Shown: positions 17,187-27,352 of the stretch, piece by piece
Position numbering within the stretch: the first letter of the stretch is position 1
Layout: every line of letters begins with the position of its first letter
DNA from: Xenorhabdus miraniensis
Lineage (GTDB): Bacteria; Pseudomonadota; Gammaproteobacteria; Enterobacterales; Enterobacteriaceae
Length of the DNA: 64,000 nucleotides
Assembly (NCBI RefSeq): GCF_002632615.1
Contig: NZ_NITZ01000009.1
Location: 20,677-84,676, forward strand
Reading direction: 5' to 3'
The notes under the pieces: model-generated
Databases searched by the model: none
What the model was told of the DNA's origin: nothing
What the model saw: only the letters and a program-made list of their open reading frames with translations
Translations under genes and position numbers: made by a program

Positions 17187-17846
17187 TCAATCGTCTTGTT
17201 GCTCCCGCTCTTTGGCAGCTTGAATTTTCTCTTTATCCGTCATTTCTTTTTTCTTTTTCAACTTCTGCCAGATGCGACTTTCCTGCCCTCGCCAAAGTCG
17301 CTGGATATTATCATGGTGACGAACCAGCACCAGACATGACAGCATGGCGACGGGAAATGTGAATTCAGGTTTGAACCACCAGACGTAGAAAGGGGCGATT
17401 AATGCCCCGATGATGGCACCTAATGAAGAATAGCCACTTAACAGCACTGTCAGCAGCCATGTGCCGGCGATTAATCCCATGAGATCCCAACCAATGGCGG
17501 CAATGGCCCCGAAAGCGGTTGCTACGCCTTTTCCCCCTTTGAAATGGAAGAAAATGGGATAAATATGTCCCAGACAGGCGGCAATGGCGATAACACCTAA
17601 ATAAAATGGGGGAATATTCAGTTTGTACGCCAGCCAAACAGGAACCATCCCTTTGAGGACGTCACAAATCAGCACGGCTAATGCGGCCCATTTACCGCCG
17701 ATGCGCAGTACATTCGTTGCCCCGGGATTGCCTGAACCATGCTGACGAGGATCTGGAAGCCTTGCCAAACGGCAAATCAATATCGCGCTGGATATAGAGC
17801 CACATAAGTACGCGAAGATGATCATGCCAAGCGCGATTGCACTCAT
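17187..17846 (-). CDS. plsY: Glycerol-3-phosphate 1-O-acyltransferase PlsY
   Basis: 219 residues, five predicted membrane segments. Uses acyl-phosphate to acylate glycerol-3-phosphate at the start of phospholipid synthesis. The three family motifs are visible: [20 protein letters not shown] with [12 protein letters not shown] (about 36-47), the [17 protein letters not shown] loop (about 93-109), and [12 protein letters not shown]. It has a charged C-terminal tail of about 20 residues ([20 protein letters not shown]), so it is longer than the 205-residue E. coli protein. It is divergent from folB, as in E. coli. Confidence 0.96.
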   Translation of the reverse strand: MSAIALGMIIFAYLCGSISSAILICRLARLPDPRQHGSGNPGATNVLRIGGKWAALAVLICDVLKGMVPVWLAYKLNIPPFYLGVIAIAACLGHIYPIFFHFKGGKGVATAFGAIAAIGWDLMGLIAGTWLLTVLLSGYSSLGAIIGALIAPFYVWWFKPEFTFPVAMLSCLVLVRHHDNIQRLWRGQESRIWQKLKKKKEMTDKEKIQAAKEREQQDD

Positions 17847-17954
17847 AAGATATCTCCAATGATAAGGGTCGTTTTCTTAAGTCTAACAGTGGATAATACG
17901 CATATTTCGTCGGAAGTGGTATCTGGCGAACCGAAAAACGGGGAAAAGGGCGTG

Positions 17955-18308
17955 ATGGATATCGTATTTATTGAAGAATTAACAGTGACTACCACGATCG
18001 GTGTTTATGACTGGGAACAAACAATTAAGCAGAAATTAGTGTTCGATATCGAAATGGGATGGGATAACAAACGAGCCTCTTCCAGTGATAATGTTGAGCA
18101 CTGTCTGGATTATGCCAAGGTAAGCCAAGCCGTGATTAACCATGTGGAAAACCAACGTTTTGCCTTGGTCGAGCGGGTGGCGGAAGAAGTCGCGGACATT
18201 TTATTGACTCAATTTCATTCACCTTGGGTAAGGATCAAAGTCAGTAAACCGGGAGCGGTTGCACAGGCAAAAAGTGTCGGTGTGGTCATTGAGCGGAGTG
18301 CAGGTTAA
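17955..18308 (+). CDS. folB: Dihydroneopterin aldolase FolB
   Basis: 117 residues from ATG 17955 (MDIVFIEELTVTTTIGVYDW, the conserved family opening); the frame opens 32 codons earlier, but that part is the intergenic promoter region. FolB cleaves 7,8-dihydroneopterin to hydroxymethyl-dihydropterin in folate synthesis and also acts as an epimerase. The key motif GVYDWEQ with the substrate-anchoring residues, LDYAKVSQAV, VERVAEEVA and the catalytic Lys region VRIKVSKPGAV are present. In E. coli uppP (bacA) follows; here it is absent and cca comes next, convergent. Confidence 0.96.
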   Translation: MDIVFIEELTVTTTIGVYDWEQTIKQKLVFDIEMGWDNKRASSSDNVEHCLDYAKVSQAVINHVENQRFALVERVAEEVADILLTQFHSPWVRIKVSKPGAVAQAKSVGVVIERSAG

Positions 18309-18335
18309 TTAGCTGGTTACTTAGTCGCTCATATT

Positions 18336-18377
18336 AAAAAAGCGTCCCAATTTAATGAATTATCGGAACGCTTTTTT
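18336..18377. terminator. Bidirectional terminator between folB and cca
   Basis: AAAAAAGCGT-CC and GG-ACGCTTTTTT pair, with one C-A mismatch position and a 15-base loop. An A-run on one side and a T-run on the other let it work for both convergent genes. Confidence 0.8.
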
Positions 18378-18392
18378 ATTTATTATCGGCAA

Positions 18393-19583
18393 CTAACCGA
18401 TTGAATGCTGTTTCCAGTTTTCAATGGCGAAGCGTCGCTGACGTTCTAATTCTGTGCGAATTTCCGCGCCTTGAAATCCACGGGCAATCACTTCTTGGAC
18501 GCTGACTTGGCTGGCAAGGGTAAACACTTTGCGTAAATAATTGCCTTGTGGATAGGATGCCGTTTCCGAGCCGGTATAGCCACGGTAATCTGCTTCACTA
18601 CAGATAATTAATTGTTCGATTCGTTGTGGCTTACGCCAGGCATCCACAGCATTAAACAAGGCTAATAGGGTTTCGGGAGATAATTGCTCTGCGGTATGTA
18701 CCCAACTGTGGTATTGCGCCACAATTGTGGCTAAGTCGCGTACTGAGTTGGGAATACGCAGCCGTTCGCACATTTGCTTCACTGACATGATGCCGATATG
18801 GCTGCATAGTGAGGCGAAACGAATATCTGCCTCTTCGCTCAATTGGGTAGATATGTGCAAAACTTGCAGTGAGTGAAGCCCGGCATCAAGCCTGAGATGC
18901 GTTTTTTCCTGTTGTTCGTCCCGTAATGGCAGAAGAATGCCAAACAAATTATCAACTTCAGGAAAAAGAACAGCCAATGCGCCGCAATCGCGTAGCACTT
19001 GAAAATAGACCTGTGGTGATTGTGTGGCGAGTGCTTTTTCAGTTTCCCGCCAAACTCGTTCCGCGGTTAATGATGATAACTCACCGCTTGCGACCATCTC
19101 TGCAATCAGTGATTGGGTTTCCGGTGCAATGGCAAAGCCTAAATGGGCAAAGCGGGCGGCAAAACGGGCCAAGCGCAGTACACGCAAGGGATCTTCTGAA
19201 AACGCGGCGGAAACATGCCGCAAAGTGCGATTTTTGAGATCATCGGCACCATGATAAGGATCAAACAATTCGCCTTCAGGTGTTTGGGCCATGGCGTTAA
19301 TTGTTAAATCACGGCGCAGCAGATCTTCTTCCAGTGTCACATCGGGAGCAGCATAACAGGTAAAACCGGTATACCCCTGACCAGATTTTCTTTCTGTACG
19401 TGCCAGTGCATACTCTTCATAGGTTTTAGGGTGCAGGAAGACGGGGAAATCTTTCCCAACCTGTTGATATCCTTTTGATAGAAGTGTCTCTGGATTCCCG
19501 CCGACGATCACCCAGTCCCTTTCAGTAACGGGCAGCCCCAATAATTGATCGCGAACGGCGCCGCCAACCAAATAGACTTTCAC
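18393..19583 (-). CDS. cca: CCA-adding tRNA nucleotidyltransferase with degenerate HD domain
   Basis: 396 residues against 412 in E. coli. The nucleotidyltransferase half is intact: [13 protein letters not shown] at 4-16, the catalytic pair as E21-R-D23 (E. coli D21-x-D23), LARTERK at 60-66, the [10 protein letters not shown] flexible loop at 90-99, and the nucleotide-template motif [15 protein letters not shown] at 130-144. The C-terminal half should carry the HD phosphohydrolase of the bacterial 'multifunctional' Cca, but the canonical LCHDLGKG reads LCSHIGIM (259-266). The following ~16-residue His-rich segment (HHGHGPAG in E. coli) is deleted in frame, and the later FHD reads YHS. Thus CCA addition should persist while 2'-nucleotidase, phosphatase and 2',3'-cyclic phosphodiesterase activities are predicted lost. 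Confidence 0.95.
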   Translation of the reverse strand: MKVYLVGGAVRDQLLGLPVTERDWVIVGGNPETLLSKGYQQVGKDFPVFLHPKTYEEYALARTERKSGQGYTGFTCYAAPDVTLEEDLLRRDLTINAMAQTPEGELFDPYHGADDLKNRTLRHVSAAFSEDPLRVLRLARFAARFAHLGFAIAPETQSLIAEMVASGELSSLTAERVWRETEKALATQSPQVYFQVLRDCGALAVLFPEVDNLFGILLPLRDEQQEKTHLRLDAGLHSLQVLHISTQLSEEADIRFASLCSHIGIMSVKQMCERLRIPNSVRDLATIVAQYHSWVHTAEQLSPETLLALFNAVDAWRKPQRIEQLIICSEADYRGYTGSETASYPQGNYLRKVFTLASQVSVQEVIARGFQGAEIRTELERQRRFAIENWKQHSIG

Positions 19584-19598
19584 TCTTGCTTCCTTAAA

Positions 19599-20219
19599 TC
19601 AGCTCATCCAGCGATCTTTCTTTTTGCGGCGTGGAATAATGTGCGGCAATACCAATCCCAAAATCAGGCCGATTCCAGCCACGCCACCGCCATAGGTAAA
19701 CCACTGTAAGATAATTTCTCTTTGTTTATCATCCAGTTGTAAATTAGCGGCTTCTACCTTTTTCTCAGCGATGGTTAATTTACTCTGGAGCTGTGCATTT
19801 TCTTTTTTCAGATCATTGATGATCTTATCGCTGGTCGCTACCTTGTTTTGTAACTCAGCGGTGCGTTTATTCCACGTATCATCAATATTTGCCAAATTCT
19901 CGGTCAGCGTTTTGATTTTTTGATCCATAGCTGGCAGGCGTTCACGCAGGCTTGGAATGGCACTGAGTTCACTTGCGAGGATCCAGCTTGTACGTCCTTT
20001 GTGGTCTTTTACCTGAAAGAAACCATTTTCTGATTTTGAGCTGAGCAGGATGACTTCTTCACCGGAACTCAGTGAGCCAATGATACGGTTTTGAATGCTT
20101 GGGCCGCTACGAATGTAGGCTGATAATTCATCAGAAACATAACGTGTTTCTTCAGCGTGTACGGATAATGGTAGCGTGAAACCCAACAATAAGATAAATA
20201 ATCGATGTAGTTTTTTCAT
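19599..20219 (-). CDS. ygiM: SH3-domain membrane protein YgiM (TIGR04211 family)
   Basis: 206 residues, the E. coli length, from ATG at 20219 (MKKLHRLFILLLGF); an 18-codon upstream extension lacks support. Architecture: signal peptide (about 1-22, cleaved after VHA), a bacterial SH3b domain (about 23-88, with YVSDELSAYIRSGPSIQNR and GRTSWILASELS), a long coiled coil (about 95-165) and a C-terminal transmembrane helix (GGGVAGIGLILGLVLPHIIP) with a basic cytoplasmic tail. This suggests a periplasmic envelope protein anchored in the inner membrane. Biological role not established. It is co-oriented with cca 15 bases upstream and divergent from ygiF. Confidence 0.93.
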   Translation of the reverse strand: MKKLHRLFILLLGFTLPLSVHAEETRYVSDELSAYIRSGPSIQNRIIGSLSSGEEVILLSSKSENGFFQVKDHKGRTSWILASELSAIPSLRERLPAMDQKIKTLTENLANIDDTWNKRTAELQNKVATSDKIINDLKKENAQLQSKLTIAEKKVEAANLQLDDKQREIILQWFTYGGGVAGIGLILGLVLPHIIPRRKKKDRWMS

Positions 20220-20490
20220 TCTGTATTCAACTGTCTCTTTGTGTATGGACCAATCGTGATTCAAACTACTCAAATAATAGTAAAGAGTTAAGTTTGTGGG
20301 TGCAATCAGTAAACCAGAATCAATCCTCTCTCAACTGACCGAATACAGACCTTGTTAGGGGGTTTTTTAACAAGGTGAGCATGATGATTGTTGAGATAAC
20401 ACCCTATTGTGGTTTATTTTTCTCTTTTGTTAACGCAAGTGTGAACAGTATATAAAAAATTCTGTTATATGAATTGAGGAATAAAAAAAT

Positions 20491-21459
20491 ATGAGTTCTG
20501 TAGAGATAGAGTTGAAACTGTCTGTTAAGCCTGATGCGATATCAGCAGTTCGCCAGCAGTTATTTCAGCTTCCTCATCAACACACTTCACCAGAGCATTT
20601 GACAAATATTTATTTTGAGACGCCGGATAATAAGTTGCGGCGCTGGGATATGGGGTTGCGCATCCGTGGTTTTGACGGGCACTATGAGATGACAATCAAA
20701 ACCGCAGGTAAAGTGATTGGTGGGTTGCACCAGCGTCCCGAATTCAATGTTCCCCTGCATCATCCTGAGCTGGATTTAACACAGTTTCCCTCGCATATCT
20801 GGCCTGAAAATACTGATCTTGTACAGCTGCAAGCTGAATTGACCGTATTATTCAGCACCGATTTCACTCGTGAAAAATGGCTTGTGACTTATGGGCAGAG
20901 TGAAATTGAAGTGGTGTTGGATCAAGGAAGTATTTTCTCTGGAAAGGCAGGTTCTGGAAAGCAGACATCACCCATTTGTGAGTTTGAGTTGGAGCTGATA
21001 AACGGCAATATCACCGATATTCTGTCATTGGCGGATACACTGGCATCACAGGATGGGCTGCGTTTAGCGAATAAAAGCAAAGCAGCACGGGGATATGCAC
21101 TTGCTCATGGTTTGTCGCATAAGGCGTTATCATGTGTCCCTGAGGAATTGGAATGGCAGCAGCCATTGTCTGTGCTTCTGCCTGAAATTTTGATGCAATG
21201 GCAGGAACAGGAAGAAGGATGGTTGGCGGGACTGAACGAAGGTAAAACGGGATTGATTCGTGTTGTACATTCGGTGATGCAGCTCACTGAAAAGCAGACC
21301 GGACATTTACCCGCACTGGAACGATTGTCTGATTTACTCTCCGAATTAAGGAAGCGCTTATCTACTGCCGATGCAGAAGCAGAAATGTTGTGTTACAGCG
21401 CTTCATGGCTGCAATGTAAGCTGGCGTTAACCCAATGTTTGATGGCTCAGTCTCGATAA
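20491..21459 (+). CDS. ygiF: CYTH-domain inorganic triphosphatase YgiF with reduced CHAD region
   Basis: 322 residues, while E. coli YgiF has 433 (CYTH plus CHAD). The N-terminal CYTH tunnel domain is complete: EIELKLSV at 5-12 (the ExExK signature), LRRWDMGLRIR around 51, TIKTAG, ELEL around 164 and KSKAARGYAL at 194-203. It hydrolyses tripolyphosphate with divalent metal. The region after about 215 keeps parts of a CHAD-like helical bundle (GLNEGKTGLIRVVHSVMQL ... LSDLLSELRKRLS) but is about 110 residues too short to hold the duplicated four-helix CHAD fold, which binds polyphosphate. The polyphosphate-binding function is probably lost or altered. It is 75 bases upstream of glnE in the same direction, probably co-transcribed. 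Confidence 0.92.
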   Translation: MSSVEIELKLSVKPDAISAVRQQLFQLPHQHTSPEHLTNIYFETPDNKLRRWDMGLRIRGFDGHYEMTIKTAGKVIGGLHQRPEFNVPLHHPELDLTQFPSHIWPENTDLVQLQAELTVLFSTDFTREKWLVTYGQSEIEVVLDQGSIFSGKAGSGKQTSPICEFELELINGNITDILSLADTLASQDGLRLANKSKAARGYALAHGLSHKALSCVPEELEWQQPLSVLLPEILMQWQEQEEGWLAGLNEGKTGLIRVVHSVMQLTEKQTGHLPALERLSDLLSELRKRLSTADAEAEMLCYSASWLQCKLALTQCLMAQSR

Positions 21460-21534
21460 ATTCAGTGTTATTACCATCATGATTAGCATGTTGGTAATAA
21501 GCGGTAATAAACGGTAATCAAGGGAAACCCAGTC

Positions 21535-24381
21535 ATGTTGCCATTTTCATCACCTTTAGCTCAGCAATTACAGCGTGTCATCGCGAATTTCCAGCCATTA
21601 GAGGGAACCGTCGCGCCTTTTTCACTTCATGAACAGGCTGTCCTGTCATTAAGTGATTTTGTGGCAGAAAATTTACTTTCTCACCCCGCATGGCTGGAGG
21701 ATATCCGCCAGAATCCGCCGCAACCGGATGAATGGCAATGTTATTCCCACTGGTTAGCACACGCATTGTCTACGGCAAATGATGAAAATGGATTGATGCG
21801 GGTTTTGCGCCTGTTCCGTCATCGGATGTTGGTCAGGACTGCATGGTCACAGGCTTTGCAGAGCAGCACGACAGAACAGACTTTACAGCAGTTAAGTATG
21901 CTGGCTGAAACCCTGATTGTCGCCGCTCGTGATTGGCTTTACCTGCGTTGCTGTCAGGATTGGGGAACGCCGACCAATAGTGATGGCGTGGCACAACCGT
22001 TGTTAATTCTGGGAATGGGTAAATTGGGCGGCGGAGAACTCAATTTTTCCTCTGATATCGACCTTATTTTTGCTTATCCGGCAAATGGCGTCACCCAAGG
22101 CGGACGCCGTGAAATGGATAACTCCCAGTTTTTTACTCGCATGGGGCAGAAGCTAATTAAGGTGTTGGATCAACAAACCGCAGATGGATTTGTTTATCGT
22201 GTGGACATGAGGCTGCGTCCGTTTGGTGACAGTGGGCCTTTGGTATTCAGTTTCCCTGCTCTGGAAGACTATTATCAGGAACAAGGGCGTGACTGGGAGC
22301 GTTACGCGTTGGTGAAAGCACGTATTTTGGGGCATGATGAGCAGGCTTATTCACAGGAATTGCGTCAGATGTTGCGTCCTTTTGTCTTCCGTCGCTATAT
22401 CGATTTTAGCGTGATCCAGTCCTTGCGGAATATGAAGGGCATGATTGAGCGGGAAGTTCGCCGTCGTGGATTAAAAGACAATATTAAATTAGGCGCGGGC
22501 GGGATCCGGGAAATCGAATTTATCACTCAGGTTTTTCAGCTTATTCGTGGCGGAAGGGAGCCGAGTCTGCAATCCCGTTCATTATTGCCAACATTGAAGT
22601 CCATCGAAAACCTGGCGTTACTGCCACCGGAACAGGTAAGGCAGCTCGAAGAAAGTTATCTGTTCTTGCGTCGGCTGGAAAACCTGCTGCAATCGATCCG
22701 CGATCAACAAACACAAACCTTGCCGGATAATATATTGGATCGCGCTCGTTTATCCTGGGGAATGGGTTTTCCGGATTGGGATGCGTTGATGGCAGAAACA
22801 GAACGCAAAATGTATGCCGTGCGAGGTATTTTCCAGCTGTTGATAGGCGATGAAAGCGAAGAGAATGGTGAGGAAGCTAACCATGTGCCATTTAAAAGTT
22901 TATGGCAGGAGGCTTTGAACAGGGACGAACTCATCACATTGATCCCTCATCTTGATGCAGCAGAAGCCCGGAAAATGCTGGATGTAATCGCACTTTTTCG
23001 TCAGGACGTCAGTAAACGCACGATCGGCCCAAGGGGACGAGATGTACTTGACCAACTGATGCCACGTTTGTTGGCAAAAATTGGTGTGCGGGAGGATGCT
23101 AATACCGTTTTGGAGCGGATTATCCCGCTGTTACTCAGTATCGTCAGCCGAACGACTTATCTGGAACTGATGTTGGAATCAGAGCAAGTCATGGTTCACG
23201 TGATTCGCTTGTGTGCCGCTTCCCCGATGATTGCCAGCCAGCTTACCCGTCACCCCTTGCTGCTGGATGAGTTGCTCGATCCCAAATCGCTGTATCAGCC
23301 GTTGCCGATGGAAGCCTATCGCGATGAACTTTATCAATATTTGCTGCGTATCCCTGAAGATGATGAAGAGCAATTGCTGGAAGCATTACGTCAATTTAAG
23401 CAGGCCCAGTTATTGCGGATTGCAGCAGAAGACATTGTAGGTGCTTTGCCGGTGATGAAAGTGAGTGATCACCTGACTTATCTGGCAGAAGCCATTATTG
23501 GTGCTGTTGTGCAGCAGGCGTGGAACCAGATGGTCAAGCGCTACGGCACTCCTGTTCATTTATCCCGGCAAGGGGGGCTAGGATTTGCCATTATCGGTTA
23601 TGGCAAATTGGGGGGCTGGGAGCTGGGTTATGGTTCCGATTTAGATCTGGTTTTCCTGTTGGATTGCCCAATGGGGGTCGTGACCGACGGTGCACGCTCT
23701 ATTGATGCCCGTCAGTTTTATTTGCGCCTTGCTCAACGCATCATTCATCTGTTCAGTACTCGAACAGCGTCGGGAATATTATATGACGTTGATGCCCGTT
23801 TGCGTCCATCCGGTGAATCAGGAATGTTGGTCAGCACGCTTGAGGCTTTTGATGACTACCAGAAAAATGAAGCGTGGACTTGGGAACACCAAGCGTTGAT
23901 TCGGGCGCGTATGGTTTTTGGCGATGAGAAAATGCGTAGTGACTTTGAGCGCATTCGTCGTGAAACATTATGTATTCCTCGCGACCCTGCGTTTCTGCGC
24001 CAGCAAGTGCGTGAAATGCGGGAAAAAATGCACCGGCATTTAGGCAGTCAGCAACAAGATCAATTTGATATCAAGGCTGATCCGGGCGGGATCACGGATA
24101 TTGAGTTTATTGCCCAGTATCAGGTGCTGCGCTATGCGCCGGAAAATGCCAAATTGACCCGTTGGTCTGATAATGTGCGAATTTTCGAATTAATGGCGAA
24201 TCATAATATTATGGATGAGCAGGAAGCGATGGCATTGACGCAGGCTTATATCACCATGCGTGATGAACTCCACCACCTTGCCTTGCAGACACTACCCAGC
24301 CGGGTTTCATCTGACCATTTTAGCCAGCAGCAGACATTGGTGCGTGATAGCTGGCAGAAGTGGCTAGCAGATAATTGTTGA
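21535..24381 (+). CDS. glnE: Glutamine synthetase adenylyltransferase/deadenylase GlnE
   Basis: 948 residues (E. coli 946). Two nucleotidyltransferase-like domains are clear. The N-terminal deadenylase has [20 protein letters not shown] at about 160-179, and the C-terminal adenylyltransferase has [20 protein letters not shown] at about 691-710, each with its metal-binding D-x-D. Between and after them lie the helical regulatory regions with [15 protein letters not shown] and [15 protein letters not shown]. The protein adds or removes AMP on glutamine synthetase under control of PII, adjusting nitrogen assimilation. Follows ygiF, as in E. coli. Confidence 0.98.
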   Translation: MLPFSSPLAQQLQRVIANFQPLEGTVAPFSLHEQAVLSLSDFVAENLLSHPAWLEDIRQNPPQPDEWQCYSHWLAHALSTANDENGLMRVLRLFRHRMLVRTAWSQALQSSTTEQTLQQLSMLAETLIVAARDWLYLRCCQDWGTPTNSDGVAQPLLILGMGKLGGGELNFSSDIDLIFAYPANGVTQGGRREMDNSQFFTRMGQKLIKVLDQQTADGFVYRVDMRLRPFGDSGPLVFSFPALEDYYQEQGRDWERYALVKARILGHDEQAYSQELRQMLRPFVFRRYIDFSVIQSLRNMKGMIEREVRRRGLKDNIKLGAGGIREIEFITQVFQLIRGGREPSLQSRSLLPTLKSIENLALLPPEQVRQLEESYLFLRRLENLLQSIRDQQTQTLPDNILDRARLSWGMGFPDWDALMAETERKMYAVRGIFQLLIGDESEENGEEANHVPFKSLWQEALNRDELITLIPHLDAAEARKMLDVIALFRQDVSKRTIGPRGRDVLDQLMPRLLAKIGVREDANTVLERIIPLLLSIVSRTTYLELMLESEQVMVHVIRLCAASPMIASQLTRHPLLLDELLDPKSLYQPLPMEAYRDELYQYLLRIPEDDEEQLLEALRQFKQAQLLRIAAEDIVGALPVMKVSDHLTYLAEAIIGAVVQQAWNQMVKRYGTPVHLSRQGGLGFAIIGYGKLGGWELGYGSDLDLVFLLDCPMGVVTDGARSIDARQFYLRLAQRIIHLFSTRTASGILYDVDARLRPSGESGMLVSTLEAFDDYQKNEAWTWEHQALIRARMVFGDEKMRSDFERIRRETLCIPRDPAFLRQQVREMREKMHRHLGSQQQDQFDIKADPGGITDIEFIAQYQVLRYAPENAKLTRWSDNVRIFELMANHNIMDEQEAMALTQAYITMRDELHHLALQTLPSRVSSDHFSQQQTLVRDSWQKWLADNC

Positions 24382-24469
24382 AATTGTCGGTTTTGCTGTT
24401 GATCTTACTGGCATTCAGATGGGTTATGGTAATATCCACCACAGTTTATTTTGATATTTGGAGCATGGG

Positions 24470-25894
24470 ATGAAAGTAACACTCCCTGATTTTCACCGCG
24501 CAGGTGTTTTAGTTGTCGGTGATGTTATGTTAGACCGCTATTGGTATGGCCCAACCAGCCGCATTTCACCGGAAGCACCGGTTCCCGTGGTTAAAGTGGA
24601 AACGATTGAAGAGCGTCCTGGTGGCGCGGCGAACGTCGCCATGAATATTGCGTCACTGGGGGCCAATTCACGTCTGGTCGGGTTGACGGGTGTTGATGAT
24701 GCAGCAAGGGCATTGAACGAAAAACTCAGTAGTGTGAAAGTCCAATGCGATTTTGTTCCTGTTCCAACGCATCCAACTATCACAAAATTGCGTGTTTTGT
24801 CACGTAACCAGCAATTGCTTCGTCTGGATTTTGAAGAAGGTTTCCAGAACGTAGATGCTCAGCCGATGCTGGAGAAAATTCGACAATTTTTGCCACATAT
24901 CGGGGCGTTGGTTCTGTCGGATTATGCAAAGGGAGCGCTGAACCAAGTTCAGGCAATGATTAAGCTTGCCAACGAAGCCGACGTTCCTGTGCTTATCGAT
25001 CCGAAAGGCAGCGATTTTGAGCGTTATCGTGGTGCAACATTGCTCACGCCAAATATGTCAGAGTTTGAAGCGGTTGTAGGGCACTGTAAAGACGATGATG
25101 ATCTGGTACAGAAAGGCACGCAACTGGTACAGGATCTGGAACTGAAAGCGTTGCTGATCACACGTTCTGAGCGTGGTATGAGCTTGCTGCGAGTCGGGCA
25201 GACACCTCTGCATTTGCCAACTCAGGCACAGGAAGTTTTTGATGTCACGGGTGCGGGCGATACCGTAATTGGGGTATTGGCAACGGCTCTTGCTGCTGGC
25301 AAGCCGCTGAATGAAGCTTGTTACCTTGCCAATGCGGCGGCAGGTGTTGTGGTTGGCAAGTTGGGAACTTCTACTGTTTCGCCTGTCGAACTGGAAAACG
25401 CCGTGCGTGGACGTGCAGAAACCGGGTTTGGCATAATGAGCGAAGCTCAACTGAAAGAGGTGGTTGCACAGGCTCGTCAGCGCGGCGAACGTATTGTGAT
25501 GACTAACGGCTGTTTTGATATCCTTCACGCCGGACATGTTTCTTACCTGTCCAATGCGCGCAAATTAGGTGATCGTTTGATTGTTGCCGTTAATAGCGAT
25601 GCTTCCACCAAGCGACTGAAAGGGGAAACTCGCCCGGTCAACCCACTGGAACAGCGTATGATTGTGTTATCGGCACTGGAATCCGTGGATTGGGTTGTGG
25701 AGTTCGAAGAAGACACACCTCAGCGTTTAATTGCTGGTATCCTGCCGGATATTTTGGTCAAAGGTGGTGATTACAAACCAGAAGAGATCGCCGGTAGCGA
25801 AGAAGTTTGGGCGGCTGGTGGCGAAGTTAAGGTATTGAACTTCGAAGATGGTATTTCAACAACCAATATCATTAAAACCATTCAGCGCCAGTAA
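24470..25894 (+). CDS. hldE: Bifunctional heptose 7-phosphate kinase / heptose 1-phosphate adenylyltransferase HldE
   Basis: 474 residues from ATG 24470 ([20 protein letters not shown], as in E. coli); an upstream TTG adds 4 codons. Residues 1-~318 are a PfkB/ribokinase-type kinase ([22 protein letters not shown], and [11 protein letters not shown] with the catalytic Asp). Residues ~343-474 are a cytidylyltransferase-like domain ([17 protein letters not shown], with the HxGH motif). It makes ADP-heptose for the LPS inner core, acting twice in the pathway on either side of GmhB. It lies 88 bases after glnE. Confidence 0.98.
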   Translation: MKVTLPDFHRAGVLVVGDVMLDRYWYGPTSRISPEAPVPVVKVETIEERPGGAANVAMNIASLGANSRLVGLTGVDDAARALNEKLSSVKVQCDFVPVPTHPTITKLRVLSRNQQLLRLDFEEGFQNVDAQPMLEKIRQFLPHIGALVLSDYAKGALNQVQAMIKLANEADVPVLIDPKGSDFERYRGATLLTPNMSEFEAVVGHCKDDDDLVQKGTQLVQDLELKALLITRSERGMSLLRVGQTPLHLPTQAQEVFDVTGAGDTVIGVLATALAAGKPLNEACYLANAAAGVVVGKLGTSTVSPVELENAVRGRAETGFGIMSEAQLKEVVAQARQRGERIVMTNGCFDILHAGHVSYLSNARKLGDRLIVAVNSDASTKRLKGETRPVNPLEQRMIVLSALESVDWVVEFEEDTPQRLIAGILPDILVKGGDYKPEEIAGSEEVWAAGGEVKVLNFEDGISTTNIIKTIQRQ

Positions 25895-25908
25895 GTTTGG
25901 CATTGTAT

Positions 25909-25936
25909 CCGTTATGCTTGTTTGTGAGCATAACGG
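25909..25936 (+). terminator. Probable terminator after hldE
   Basis: CCGTTATGCT and AGCATAACGG form a perfect 10-bp stem with an 8-base loop. The downstream tract (CATATATCTTTTATTTCTT) is T-rich but interrupted, so efficiency is uncertain. Confidence 0.6.
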
Positions 25937-26062
25937 CATATATCTTTTATTTCTTAAGTTACTTATCATTTTTTCTTTCGATAATACAAAAATGAATAAT
26001 TTACTTGGGTAAAATAATAATTATGATAATAAATTGTTTAATTTATTATTCGTGATTGGTTT

Positions 26063-26866
26063 ATGAGACTATTTAAATTTACTTTCTTATTTTTTATGTT
26101 GTTTCCTGTTTATGTTTCAGCGAAAATATCTTCAATCACACAGAAAGATTGCCAGAAAATGGAATTATCTGGTGTGATAACAGAAAATAATCCCATTCCT
26201 TGTCACCGATTAAATGTCGTTAATTTTAAATACATTGATCTTTCCGGAAATGAAAATACGGGTGAAATAGTGGTGCTTGATATATTTTCACCGCAGGTTG
26301 AGAATATTTTTAACGAATTGTTGTTAGCCAATTTTCCGATACATAAGGCATTACCCATGGAACACTATAATGGTGATGATCAAGCCTCTATGCGCGATAA
26401 TAATTCATCGGCATTTAATGGAAGGAAAATAACAGGGGCTTCGTCATGGTCAAAGCATGCGTATGGTGCCGCTATAGATATTAATCCCGTGCAGAACCCA
26501 TTCTTAGGCTTTAATCAATCTGGTGTTCCCTATGTTTTACCCGAAGCGGGTGCAGAAAAATATCTCAATAGAATAGAAAAGAGACCGGGAAAAGAGGTCA
26601 GAGAAGGGATGGCAGAAAAAGTCATTGATATCTTTCTGTCGAATGGTTTTATGCGGTGGGGAGGATATTGGGATACGCCTATAGATTACCAACATTTTGA
26701 AGTGGGAAGCGTCGGTTTCATTGAAGACTTATTAAAAAAACCATTATCTGTAGCAAGGGCGGAATTCAAAGATTATGGAGATAAATATAAGGCGTGTATG
26801 AAAGACTCAAATCAAAATGACAGAGATATTATTCGAGTGAAATGTATAGAGAAAAATATAAGATGA
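26063..26866 (+). CDS. Secreted M15-family (LAS-type) peptidoglycan peptidase
   Basis: 267 residues with a signal peptide (basic start, then a Phe/Leu/Val-rich core, cleavage after VSA at about 20). The zinc peptidase core is visible: SWSKHAYGAAIDINP at 128-142 supplies His132 and Asp139, and WGGYWDTPIDYQHFE at 199-213 supplies the catalytic Asp208 and third ligand His211. This is the M15C/VanY-endolysin-like arrangement, expected to cleave L,D- or D,D-bonds in peptidoglycan. The C-terminal tail has two more Cys residues that could form a disulfide. It is clearly more AT-rich than hldE and ubiK on either side, which suggests horizontal acquisition. Substrate and role are unknown: cell-wall remodelling or an antibacterial secreted enzyme are both possible. 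Confidence 0.82.
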   Translation: MRLFKFTFLFFMLFPVYVSAKISSITQKDCQKMELSGVITENNPIPCHRLNVVNFKYIDLSGNENTGEIVVLDIFSPQVENIFNELLLANFPIHKALPMEHYNGDDQASMRDNNSSAFNGRKITGASSWSKHAYGAAIDINPVQNPFLGFNQSGVPYVLPEAGAEKYLNRIEKRPGKEVREGMAEKVIDIFLSNGFMRWGGYWDTPIDYQHFEVGSVGFIEDLLKKPLSVARAEFKDYGDKYKACMKDSNQNDRDIIRVKCIEKNIR

Positions 26867-26897
26867 TTTTTTATGTTAAAAATAAAGGGAAACGATG

Positions 26898-26930
26898 GAG
26901 GAGAACGAAGCTACGATAGCTATTCTCCTC
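26898..26930. terminator. Hairpin between the M15 peptidase gene and ubiK
   Basis: GAGGAGAA (26898-26905) pairs with TTCTCCTC (26923-26930), with an inner AGCT/AGCT pairing. It lies between convergent genes. No strong T-run follows on either strand, so termination is plausible but not proven. Confidence 0.5.
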
Positions 26931-26936
26931 TCACCA

Positions 26937-27212
26937 TTATTCAGCCTGCTCGGTTTTTTTGTCTGAACCTTCCAGACGGGCTTCCAATTCAGTCAGGCGT
27001 TGTTCCAGCGCAACCAACTTTTCACGTGTACGCAGAAGAACTTGTGTTTGGACATCAAACTCTTCACGGTTGACAAGATCCAGCTTGCTCAGTTGAGATT
27101 GCAGAACGGTACGTAATTTTTTTTCTACGTCGTCACCAAACTCTTTGACACCTTTTGGCATTGCATTGTGGATTTGGCGGGCAATTTGTTCAATTTTCTT
27201 TGGATCAAGCAT
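26937..27212 (-). CDS. ubiK: Ubiquinone biosynthesis accessory factor UbiK
   Basis: 91 residues from ATG at 27212 ([19 protein letters not shown]); the frame opens 7 codons earlier without family support. The conserved core [17 protein letters not shown], then [18 protein letters not shown], and a C-terminal coiled coil ([17 protein letters not shown]) match E. coli YqiC/UbiK, a trimeric coiled-coil protein that assists aerobic ubiquinone synthesis together with UbiJ. It is divergent from the FMN riboswitch and ribB, as in E. coli. Confidence 0.95.
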   Translation of the reverse strand: MLDPKKIEQIARQIHNAMPKGVKEFGDDVEKKLRTVLQSQLSKLDLVNREEFDVQTQVLLRTREKLVALEQRLTELEARLEGSDKKTEQAE

Positions 27213-27352
27213 GATGATCATCCTTTTAGGCATAATTGTGTTGGCAGTATTCTAATACTTGATGATGAAAGCATAAATGATTGCGAGCCAGGTTTCATAT
27301 TTGATTTTGTAGATTGCCCCTACAGATTATTAGCGCTATAGTGAAATTGTTT

